NCBI GenBank assembly: GCA_029216955.1
Contig: JANAVB010031417.1
Span: 19,314,219-19,378,218, forward strand
From: Iris pallida
Taxonomy: Eukaryota; Streptophyta; Magnoliopsida; Asparagales; Iridaceae
Reading direction: 5' to 3'
Length of the DNA stretch: 64,000 nt
Below, in pieces: positions 1 to 17,769 of this stretch (position 1 is the first letter of the stretch; each line of letters starts with the position of its first letter). The position numbers and the translations under genes were made by a program. The notes beneath the pieces were generated by a model. The model was not told the origin of the DNA. It worked only from the letters and a program-made list of their open reading frames with translations, and searched no databases.

Positions 1-86
1 CAAGACAGACTCAATTCACCGATGGTTTTTATCAGAACCATGAAGACAGACCTTTTAAGTGAAGAAAGCTTGCAGTTCATGTTTAC

Positions 87-8491
<8,405 letters not shown>

Positions 8492-8804
8492 CGATAAAAA
8501 GTTCCTCAAGCTTCTGCAATGAAAATTGCCTCAAGTTATGAGCATGTAAGATAAATTATGAGCATGTAAGAAGGGTTGTGCATTAGCATGTAAGAAGGGT
8601 CGTGAACTTGAAGATAACACTGGGTTGGAGGAGGAAAAAAAAAAGAGAAGAGGGCAAGAAAATCGTACTGATGTTTTTTTAATATCAACTGATGCAAAGG
8701 ATAATTAATACTAGGAATGTCATGAACTCGAAGATTAACAGCACGAGAAAGCCATGGAAAATAAAGCCAATTTGATGGATTTTGCTATTAAAACAATACA
8801 TTTT

Positions 8805-8872
<68 letters not shown>

Positions 8873-9202
8873 CATAAAACGTTACTTCTGAAACTTATTA
8901 CCAAAATGTTGTTCCTTTCGAAATCCCATTTCAAAACACTATTTCCATCGCTAAAATTGATTCCAAAAAAACGATTCCAAGTCCACCATACAATTCTCAT
9001 GCTTCCTGTCGGTGTTTCTAAATCATGATTTCAGATAGCAGTATAGTATGGTGATGAGTTCCGGAAGTACCATTTTCTTTTATCAAAATCGTTAATTAAA
9101 TAAATAGGGAGCATATGACTATAACAAAATTTTCTCAAGACTCAAACAAAGAAAAAGAAAAAAACAATATTCTATCTTCCAAGTCTTAGAGATAATCCAG
9201 AA
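8492..9202. other. Upstream flank of QTRT1 with a perfect (AT)30 tract
   Basis: This holds the presumed 5' UTR and promoter side of QTRT1 (reading leftward). It includes two or three copies of a 15-bp word, GCATGTAAGAAGGGT, near 8540-8605, and an uninterrupted (AT)n microsatellite at 8811-8870. Apparent ORFs across the tract encode only Ile-Tyr repeats and are not genes. No TATA box was chosen with confidence. Confidence 0.6.
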
Positions 9203-10118
9203 TCTATACTATTATATATATAGGAAAAAAAAATGAAAGGTTCCACCCTAAAACTTTCAAGGCTCCTAAAATGCCCATATCTTAGCTTACATTATTTAAT
9301 TAGTTTGGAAATATAACTAAGGGTGTAATTGTAATTATAATACTATCGTCATTACATTATTCAATTAGTTTGGCTCTCATTCCAATACAATCCTCCAAAC
9401 ATCCCTTATCGTCCTCTATTCTCTTTTCGGCTGTCCACTCAACACGCCAAGTATTTGACAAAACTCCCCAACGGGATGTCGCGCTTTGGAACGCACTCAT
9501 CGACACCCACTCCCAACGGAAACATCCACATGAAGTAATCCATGTTGTCAGAAGCATGGTACTGGACAATGTGAGGCCCACCGAGTCGACTGCAGTCAGC
9601 CTCCTCTTGGCTTCCTCTCAGTTGCGAGCTCTAGCGCTTGGCAGGTCGGTTCACGGGTACGCGTTTAGAAATTTTATCGGATTCGATATCTTCGTTTATA
9701 ACCCAGTTCGAAATGCGGGCACTTCTCTACTGCACATTTGTCAAATATTATTGGAGCCTCCTCCTGCAAACGGAAAGATCTTCGAGAGATACAATTTGGA
9801 GCTCATTCAAAGGATTGATGATGGTGAAATATTGATGCAAGAGGTTTGATATATATATATATATCTTCCACTATATAATGAGGCTTCAAAACGGCTCAAA
9901 AGTGAGCCGTCTAAGCCATCATTATATCACGGTCCATTTAATTTAAAAAAATAAATAAATTATGTAAAAATTGTTCGAAAAAGTTTAAATTTGTCGAAAA
10001 ATCGAACTCAACCAAACAAGAAAACTACTTCGCACCTTAACCACATGAGTTAGAAGAAATGTTTGATTATAATTGGATAATATTCTTATTATACGTGCAA
10101 AGCACGTGCATTTACTAG
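9203..10118 (+). mobile_element. Non-autonomous Helitron carrying a PPR gene fragment
   Basis: The 5' end reads A|TCTATACTATTATATATATAGG. The 3' end is a hairpin, ACGTGC-AAA-GCACGT at 10093-10107, followed after a short spacer by CTAG at 10115-10118 and then T. TC at the start, a subterminal hairpin, CTRR at the end and insertion between A and T are the Helitron hallmarks. It carries part of a PPR gene in the same orientation. An alternative 5' end with TC after A lies at 9864 (TCTTCCACTATATAATGAGG), which would give a 255-bp element and leave the PPR piece outside it. No Rep/helicase sequence is present. Confidence 0.65.
9370..9849 (+). pseudogene. PPR (pentatricopeptide repeat) gene fragment
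   Basis: A 159-codon open frame whose central part reads as plant PLS-type PPR protein: RQVFDKTPQRDVALWNALI, then a helix pair ending in a VRP-type turn, then ALGRSVHGYAFRN with a GFDIFVYN follow-on. About two to three repeat units are visible; functional PPR proteins of this class usually have ten or more, so this is a fragment. The last 40 residues (after about 115) do not look like PPR and may be other captured exon or intron sequence. A 20-bp direct repeat (TACATTATTYAATTAGTTTG, near 9291 and 9353) lies just upstream and may mark the capture join. Expression is doubtful. Confidence 0.7.
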
Positions 10119-10430
10119 TATATATAAAGAGGTTTCAAAACGGCTCAAAATCTAAGCCGTATGAATATCATCAACCATTTAGATAAATTTTAAAAATAAT
10201 AATAAATAACTAAATAACTACCTAAATACTCCACTAATTGTTTTTAAAAAAATAACTAAGTATTTAACTATCTAATATGATATATTTACCACTAAATAGT
10301 CTAATTCAAGTGGTTAAGGTAGGATGTTTTTATTTTGGGTTGTTTGAGTTCAAATCCTAGCTTTGATCATTTTTATAATAAATTTATATTTAATTTTTTT
10401 CGCAGGAGCATCTGCATGTGCACATAACTA

Positions 10431-10431
<1 letters not shown>
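10119..10431 (+). mobile_element. Second Helitron-like element abutting the first
   Basis: It follows directly on the CTAG of the first Helitron and shares its subterminal text (TTCAAAACGGCTCAAAA and AAGCCGT, as at 9884-9917). It ends TGCATGTGCACATAACTAG at 10431 followed by T, again with a small palindrome before CTAG. A clear TC 5' end is missing, so it may be a truncated tandem relative. AAGTGGTTAAGG followed about 40 bp later by GAGTTCAAATCC resembles tRNA-type A and B boxes, but this is weak. Confidence 0.45.

Positions 10432-10432
<1 letters not shown>

Positions 10433-10484
<52 letters not shown>
10433..10484. repeat. (TA)n microsatellite
   Basis: About 26 TA units beginning directly after the CTAG|T end of the second Helitron-like element. 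Other (TA)n tracts lie at 8811-8870 and 11320-11372. Confidence 0.95.
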
Positions 10485-10487
<3 letters not shown>

Positions 10488-10779
10488 TTCTTAACATGTG
10501 ATTTTTTTCCGGACTTTTTTGCATTTGAGGTTGACCCTCTTTTAAATTTGTGCGTCCGCCCCTGCCCACCGTTACCATTTTTTATAAAGATATAATGGTA
10601 TAAATACAGTTATTTACAAATATCTCATCATCTCACGAACAAAAAAAAAAACTTTTCACAAAAAACATATTTCATTGCGAATATTTCACTCTTGAAAAGT
10701 TAAAAAAGAGCATAATAAATGTTGGTAAAATATAAAATGTTTTCTCGAAATAATTACAAGTAACGCAACAACACATTAA
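10485..10779. other. AT-rich intergenic sequence
   Basis: No coding potential and no element boundary was recognised between the (TA)n tract and the MITE. Confidence 0.5.
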
Positions 10780-11285
10780 GGGTCCGCTTAGATTGAGGGT
10801 TAAGAGAGTTAAGTGAGGGGAAGTTAAGTGAGGGTTTATTTCACCCTTTTTTTTCATTTTTTTAACCCTCCAAATCAGAGGGTTAAGGAGGGTGATTGAG
10901 GAGTTTTGTTTAAAAAGTTATAAATACCCCTCATTTGTTCTATAAAATATCATGATTTTTCTCCCATTTTTTTTTGTTTTCAACGTGTTGCTCCGTACCT
11001 TCCTAATTTGTGAAGATATTTTGACAAGTTATAATTAAAATTTCAATCAAATTTAATTTTATGACATATGTAATAAGGTTATTTTGGTAACTATCATACT
11101 TTTATTAATTCTATTCTCACTCAAAACCTCCAATCCAAGCAATAGTTATTAAATATCTCTCACTTAACTCTCCCTCCAATCCAAACAAGGTTCTATGTAT
11201 TGACTCTACTCCCCTCACTTAACTTCCCCTTATTTAACCTCACTTAACTCTACTTATTTTTTTTCCCCTCAATCCAAGCAGACCC
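10780..11285. mobile_element. Tourist-like MITE (PIF/Harbinger type)
   Basis: Imperfect terminal inverted repeats: left GGGTCCGCTTAGATTGAGGG, right the complement of GGGTCTGCTTGGATTGAGGG. The element is flanked by TAA on both sides (10777-10779 and 11286-11288), the 3-bp target duplication typical of PIF/Harbinger. Subterminal words related to GTTAAGTGAGG recur at both ends. At 506 bp with no coding frame it is a non-autonomous element. Confidence 0.85.
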
Positions 11286-11316
11286 TAAAGAAACTACTAT
11301 GCAAAAAAAAATCAGC

Positions 11317-11319
<3 letters not shown>

Positions 11320-11372
<53 letters not shown>
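11320..11372. repeat. (TA)n microsatellite
   Basis: About 26 TA units. They are followed by TGCAAAGCACGAGCAAATAC, which resembles the Helitron hairpin end at 10095-10115 but lacks CTAG. Confidence 0.9.
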
Positions 11373-11376
<4 letters not shown>

Positions 11377-12419
11377 AAGCACGAGCAAATACGATCATTT
11401 GATACAAAAATAAAGAGTAGATGGTTAATTGATAAAGAACAAAATTAGTAATTTTCACTACGATCAATTCCAAATACTTCTTAGAAAGAAAATTTTACTT
11501 GGTGGCGGCCGTTGTCGGAGGATGCGGCCGTGCACGCGGACGTTGGCGGAAGCCGAAGGCGGAGGAGGACGAGAAGAAGAGGCTGGAGAAGATAGTTACG
11601 CACAATTAGGGTTAGGGTTTTTCCGGTGGACTCGGTAGTAGGTCAAATCGAGATAATTTAGTTTAGGTCGTACTTGAATTTGAGCCGTCAATCAATGATC
11701 AGACGGTCTAACCGCTTATGCGTATGTGTCCGCACAAGGCTCTTCTTTTTTAAACTGGTTGTGGAGTTTTGAATACGGAAACCCTCTTTCGTCCGAGGAG
11801 GTGACTGTGTGCTTGACTGTACGTCGACGTGTTATCCTCCACTGAATTTTTCTGCACTACACTAGATTTATTCTGCTCTCTCTTAAATGAGCATGCAACA
11901 CATGGTCCGTGGATCAGAACTGCAGTTCAAATTTGCAGGCAATTCTCAATTTGAGATCATCTCTAATACCTTCCCACAAAATTATTAATTCAAGGATTTG
12001 TATTGTTCAAATCAATTCTCAATTTGAAAGGAAAAAAAAAATTGGAAATTGACTTTTTTTTGTCCTAAAATTTGAGAGGAGAGGCCTCAACTTGCGGATG
12101 CACAGTTAATTCAATATATTTCTATCTTTAATTTATATCTTTTAGTTTATAAATATAATTAATATAATAGTTTACATTTACAAATTTTGTGTTGAGATCT
12201 TTCAATACAGTTAAATAGTGAATATGGTTGTGCTTAATTTTATTTATTTATTGTTTTTAGGTATTGATTAATAAATAACTTATTACTAGTAGTTAAGTGA
12301 AATATTGATTAAATTATAATTACACGCAAGTTTAAACAATGTAAAATAATATAAGATATCTAACTATATTTAAATAATTTAAATAGTTGTTGATTGTGTA
12401 AGGAGTGAAGTTAAGAGAT
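11373..12419. other. Non-coding region with a GC-rich gene-leader-like patch
   Basis: Mostly AT-rich. A GC-rich patch at 11500-11640 contains two plant telo-box words (TTAGGGTTAGGG near 11609) next to a purine-rich strand. Read on the minus strand this looks like the 5' leader and first codons of a plant gene (AAACCCTAACCCTAA followed by a CT-rich stretch). No supporting downstream exon was found. The 69-codon plus-strand frame here is low-complexity Gly/Arg/Glu and is not called a gene. Confidence 0.4.
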
Positions 12420-12820
12420 CACTACTAAAATAAGACAAATTAGCGACGTCATGATACGTCGCTAATAATGACAATTACGTCGCTAATCGTAATTGGCGAC
12501 AGCTTTAGCGACGTAAAGTGAAGGTCGTTTTTAAGCTAGTCGCAGATGGCAAATTCGTCGTCCTACGTCGCTGTTTGCGACGTCCCAGCCGTGTCGCTAG
12601 GTCGTCGCAAAGTTAGCGACGTAGCGCGACGAAAACTTTACGTCGCAAACTTAGCGAGGTAGTGCAACTTCTTAGCGACGTTTAGTTCTATTGACGTGAT
12701 GACGTGGCATGCCTGCCACGTCAGCAAGGTGGCGACGTACAGCGACGTAACGCTACTAATTAGCGACGTATAGCGACGTCCACTTTCCGTCGCTATCCGT
12801 CGCTATCCGTCGCAGACTAC
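12420..12820 (+). mobile_element. CACTA-type transposon end with subterminal repeats
   Basis: Begins CACTACTAAAATAAG and continues with a dense array of the word TAGCGACGTA and its complement TACGTCGCTA from about 12446 to 12815. Short repeats in both orientations behind a CACTA start are characteristic of En/Spm (CACTA) subterminal regions. The partner end (…TAGTG) was not found; the array stops at a CAGACTACTG word. No transposase frame is present. It is probably a solo or truncated terminus. Confidence 0.6.
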
Positions 12821-12864
12821 TGAAAAAAATTAAAAAAATATAATGTGTATTTTTGTTATGCTTT

Positions 12865-13040
12865 GTAGGGGTGAGCAACGGTTCGGTTCAGTTCAAACCG
12901 AACCGTATATATGAAAACAGAAATAACCGTAAACCGTACTTCTCAAAACCGAAAATCGAACCGTTTTTATAAAAATCGAACAAAACCGAACCGAATTAAT
13001 TCGGTTCGATTTTCGGTCGGTTCGGTTTCATGGGCCAATG
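12865..13040. repeat. CGGTTCGGTT-rich repeat element
   Basis: Starts GTAGGGGTGAGCAACGGTTC and consists of direct and inverted copies of CGGTTCGGTT / AACCGAACCG with a palindromic centre (CCGAATTAATTCGG). Such low-complexity elements are common in plant genomes. It is non-coding. Confidence 0.6.
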
Positions 13041-13215
13041 TGCCGGACCTTCAATTTTTTAGCAAAATATGCCTATTTAAATAATAATTTATTTTAAAAA
13101 TATGGTATTATTGTATTAATGAATTATATATTACATAGTGTGAAAAATATCAGTATATATATAGATTGAGGGTAGAGAAAGAGTGCTCAAAAAAGTACCG
13201 ACATAGAATAAGAGG

Positions 13216-15151
13216 TGTAACACCCACTTTTCTAAAATGAGGGTAATTTTGAACTTTTATAATTTTGATTAATCGATAATAAGATTTAACTCATGTTGTA
13301 ATTTTTGGTAATTTTTTAATCAATTTAAAACTATTTAAAATGTTGAATTGTGATTTTGATGGTTAACTAGTTAATCCCTAGTTTTGCTAAGCATAGAGAC
13401 TAACCATTGGGACCTAACCATGTGATTAGAATGACTATTTATAACTTTTTAGGCTAAGGGTATTTTGGTCATTTTGTGACTTTTGAATTATTTAGGATTT
13501 TAATTAATTGGTGATTTTAGATTATTTTAATAATAATTAAATTGATGTATTATGATTTTGGTCATTTTTTATATTTTAATATTTTGGAAAATTTTTATAT
13601 TTTTAATATTGTTTTTATTGGATTTGTTTAGTCGGGTTTGAGTTTCGTCTCGTTTCGACTTGTATTGTGATCCGGGTAGCTTGAACTCTAGATGGGACCC
13701 AATATTAAGTTAAGCATGGCTCACAAGACCCAACATTAAGTTAGTTAATTAAACTAATTTTTATCATGTTAGAATGGTTAAGTTAGAGACTCAAAACTAG
13801 ATCATTTTGACCCCAAACTTGAACCTAGTCTAGACTTAACCATATGAGACTAGAGAGGGACAATTAGGATATTTTCCATTAGCCCTAATGGACTCTTTAT
13901 GGCAGCCACCTTTAGGAAAGAATGATTCATTTCATTCATTACAATCTTGCCTCTTTTATTTTCCTTTTGTTCTTCCCCAATTTTAGAGAGCATTTCCATT
14001 GATTTGATCTCCAAATCAAATTATTCCTTCACCAAACCTTCCCTCAATCATTCCCATTCTCCAAGGGAAGGGTGCTACCAAGGATTGGAAGAGGAGTGCA
14101 AGGAGGAGTGTCCACTTTGAGAGATCTTCGTATCGGAGCCGTGTTCTAAAGGATTTCATTGGGATTTCACTCCCAATAGGTAAAACCCATCCTCTAAATC
14201 GATTTTTTTTGCATATAAATTAGTTTTGAATCCGTAGGATCCATCCTCATGCATGTGCCACATTTAGATTCAAATTTGAGGCCATTTGGAGCTCTCTTGA
14301 GGATTTTAGATATGTGTCTTGTGTCCTACTTGATAGATCCCAAATTAGGACACCCCATGTGTATGTATGTATGATAATAGTTTAAATAGATATTTAAATT
14401 CAGTTTTAGAATGGTTAGAGAGTGGATTGATCTTAGTTAGGATGGTTAGAATGAGTTTCATTTGGATACCTATGTTTGTATTCAAGTATCTTGGCCTATA
14501 TGTGTTCTTTTGTCAAATTCGTCATAATTTTCATCCACGTTTTTATTAACCAAAGCAACTTAGAAATGTCATAACTTTTAGCATAGAACTCCGATTTATC
14601 TTCCGTTTTTTTAAAAGAACCGTATCGAAGTTAGATTTCCAAATATATATTTTAATAAGCCAAATTCTTTCTGTAACTATCTGTAGAATTATTTGAGTGT
14701 CAGCTGTACGAAAGACGAACGTGTTTCGGTATTTTTGCGATTTCGGGAGCTTCCGGACACGAAAATGCGATCCGTTTGAAGTTTCGGAAAGCTAACATGA
14801 AGGGCTACAACATACTTTAATCCTAGAGTTTAGTAGAGGCCCAATTGGTACAGTATTGGTTTTAAGTAGAAGAGTGACTATACGATATATGCATTTTGTG
14901 TAACCTATGAGCCTATGTAGTATGGGTATTAAATGAATATAGAGTATGTAATGCATGATATGTTAGATGAATAAAATGATATATATATGATATATATTCT
15001 CTTTACATTAATGTATATATATGGTTGAATGCAAGCATGTAGGAATGCAATTAATATAATGTATGTAAGCAATGCATAAATACATGAATGAAAGAATGAT
15101 ATACAATGTATGCATGAAAGTATATAATGAATGCTAGATATGAATGCAAGG
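13216..15151 (+). mobile_element. Left part of a long gypsy-type LTR (copy A), split by the LARD
   Basis: Starts TGTAACACCCAC, a common start of plant Ty3/gypsy LTRs. It is interrupted at 15151 by the 7.65-kb element and resumes at 22803, ending GGGTCGTAACA at 24742. Without the insert the LTR would be about 3.9 kb. The bases 5' (AGAGG) and 3' (CGTTT) do not match, so this is not an intact solo LTR with target duplication. The duplicated copy B starts at the base equivalent to 13692. Confidence 0.55.
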
Positions 15152-17754
15152 TGTAGTGCCCCGTCCCGAAAAGTCAATCGGAGAAATCGAAACGCCGACG
15201 GCATTGGACTGCTCGAAGGCTCACTCGTCCGAGGCGACTCCTCGCACAGGTGGGGTAGTTTCGGTGAACTTGTCTCATCTTAGCCTTCACTTAATAATGC
15301 GCATGTTTTCACTTGCACAAGTAGGCTAATATAAAAGCTACGCACCAACATAGCTAAGGGAATAATCCCGTCGGGTCGGAATGTCCTAGAACATGGAAAA
15401 TGGTCCCACGGTCTTTATAGAAGTCGGCTCAGCGTGCTTTCAAATGACACTCGATCCTTCGATCCCGTGGCTTGGGAGAAAGATGTTGGCTTAAATTGCT
15501 AAGTTGCCTCGACACTTGAAATAGCCTAAGTCCTAGGCGTCGCCTGCGTAAATGCTTCGTAAAGCATGCACGGTCCTGTCGTTTTGCCCCAACACTCGAA
15601 TTAGCCTAAGTCATAGGCGTTGTCCGCATGTATGCCTAACAAAGCATGCACGGTCCTGTCCCGCAAGGCTTGGCATAGCCTTCGCACGTCCCGCAAGTTA
15701 AGTCGTTTCGCACGGCTCGTTGGCTTAAGTCTAGGCACCCGAAAAGTTGGTTGTCCAAGTCGACCCCGTGCCTAGCACGTTCCCTCGATGCGAAGCTCGG
15801 CGTAGCCTTTGCTCGTCGAGTCGTTGCCCGAATAAGTTAGACAAGAGTTGTGCTGGGCTATCAAAGCCATTTCTAGCACTGTCCCACTCTATCTGCGGTT
15901 GTCAAGTCGCGTAGTCCATTGAGAACAAGGCTCGTCGTATAAGTATATGACTTGAGCGTTAGCGTCGCCTATAGAACCAGGCATGTCTAAGGCATGAGTT
16001 ACGATCGGTTTAGTGAAGAGCTTGCCACGAACAAAGGAAATCCACGCGACTGGTTGTCGCCGAGATCGGTCCCGCTACTTGGGAGTCTCGCTAACTCATG
16101 ATATATCCCGCACACGAGATCGGTCCCCTGGCTTGGGAGTCCCGCTAAGTCTTGATATGTCCCGCACACGAGATCGATCCCGCGGCTTAGGAGTCTCGTT
16201 AAGTCTCGATAGAAAGAAGGAATGCATGGTCATGTTGAGAAAGGACTGGATAGACTGGATAGATCGAGTATGTATGGTCATTGGGCAACTTGTCGACAAG
16301 GTGTAGTCTTCTCGAGTGATCACCGGGGCGCCGGGATCATTCGGCCCGGGAGAAGCGAGTGTGGATCAAAGTAGGATGCTGGATGACCGCATGGAAGAGT
16401 TCGACCCCACCGGGCTAGCTACCCGTGTTGGTACAGGCCGATATCCCACGAGCCATGTCCAACATAGCTTGAAATTGCTAGTGACCTCCTCATATAGATG
16501 TGTCGGCAGATAGCGGCACACCGCGTGTATGCCTTTGGATTGGGTTTAGAACTAGAATCATGTCTAGCCGGTAACACAATGTCTGGGCCTAATATTGGGC
16601 CGCAGCATAGGCACCATGCTTAGCATGATACTTGGCGTCGGGATGTCCATGAGATCGATACTAGGTTTGGCAAGTCTTGTCTAAGTTGGTTCATGAGTCG
16701 AATAGAAAGACCGCTAGGCGGTAGCATGGATAAAGTCTTGATGAGTTACGAGGCGCAACCTCAATCTTGAAGCATGTACAAGTCTAAGCAGATCTTAAGG
16801 TACGAATCAAGTCTAGCGACACGGCCTGCACGAGTTGTCCCATTGCCGTCCTTGGCACTTGAGTCGTTGGCACGAGGATTGGTCTAGAGGCGCTTGAGTT
16901 TAAACAAAGGTCTTGGCACGGCCGAGTTCGCGTAAGTTGCTCCTCGGCATAGCATTGTCTTGAATATGTCTAAGTTGCGAATAGAATGTAGTACGACCCT
17001 GCCGTCCCGAGTTGAAGTTTGGTCAAGTACCTAGGCGATGAGGCACTGCCTCGATCAGAATACACGTTGGTATTGTAGCACGACCATGTCGTTGCACTTC
17101 AAGTTGGTTAGACGTCAAGTCTTAAAACTGATCCTAAGACAAGACTAGAAAGACAATCGAAAGGGTTTAAGCTGCACAAAGTAAATATGAACGTGTCGGT
17201 TTTGTATGGGTGGGCGAGGAGCTCACTCCACCAGTACAGTTGAGTACTGACACCCACACAGTGTTCATGTGCAGGCACAGGTAGAAGCTCGTGGCGCGGA
17301 GCTCGCTTGGATGCGTCGAGGCACGGAGTTCCTTGGCGACTCGAAGCGTGCGGCCGCGTGGATTGAAGACTTATACAGGACATAATGTATGGACATCGCC
17401 TTCCGAAGCTTCCGCTGGCTCAAGCAATTGTATCGAGAGATGAGAGAGAGCAGAGTGAATTGTAAATGAGAGAAAAGTGAGCACGAGAGACTTGTAATTT
17501 GGCCTTGCGCCTACAAATGTAATCTTGTATTCAATATCAATAAAGAGCTTCTTTTGAATGACTTGTGTTCATGGGTGTTTGTTCTAAATTTTTGCTGCAT
17601 ATTCAATGTATCTGCTTGGGACTTCTGTGCGATGACCCCGTCGTCGCCGCTGCAATCGGCCGTTATGGAACCTGCCTTGCACGAGCGCAATCTAGCCTCG
17701 TGTGGCATCACGCCTTAGCGAGGACGATCGCTCCTACGGGAGTGGGGCGTGACA
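15152..17754 (+). repeat. 5' LTR of LARD, copy A
   Basis: TG…CA bounded. A TATA-like TATAAAA at 15330-15336 is the candidate promoter and AATAAA at 17539-17544 the candidate polyadenylation signal. It contains two short internal tandem duplications (an ~80-bp unit at about 15503-15662 and a 54-bp unit at 16061-16212). Confidence 0.9.
16061..16212 (+). repeat. Three 54-bp tandem repeats within the LARD LTR
   Basis: Units start CGAGATCGRTCCC at 16061, 16115 and 16169. Because 54 is divisible by three and stops are absent, the array is open on both strands and creates spurious Arg/Ser/Asp-rich ORFs. The same array is present in the other LTRs at about 21104, 38481 and 43524. Confidence 0.85.
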
Positions 17755-17757
17755 TAA

Positions 17758-17769
17758 TGGTATCAGAGC
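17758..17769 (+). promoter_or_regulatory. Primer-binding site for tRNA-iMet (LARD, copy A)
   Basis: TGGTATCAGAGC, the complement of the 3' end of plant initiator Met tRNA, begins three bases after the end of the 5' LTR. The match stops after 12 bases (ACGG follows). Confidence 0.85.

Noticed and set aside
8803..9028. Ile-Tyr repeat ORFs across (TA)n tracts (also 10390-10578)
   Set aside because: Translation of a microsatellite.
10290..10370. tRNA gene or SINE head
   Set aside because: A- and B-box-like words are present, but no cloverleaf can be folded by eye and no SINE boundaries are seen.
11373..11396. Third Helitron 3' end after the (TA)n tract
   Set aside because: Hairpin-like TGCAAAGCACGAGCAAATAC is present but CTRR is missing (CGAT instead) and no 5' end was found.
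16013..16323. Overlapping Arg/Ser/Asp-rich frames on both strands of the LARD LTRs
   Set aside because: By-product of the 54-bp triplication.
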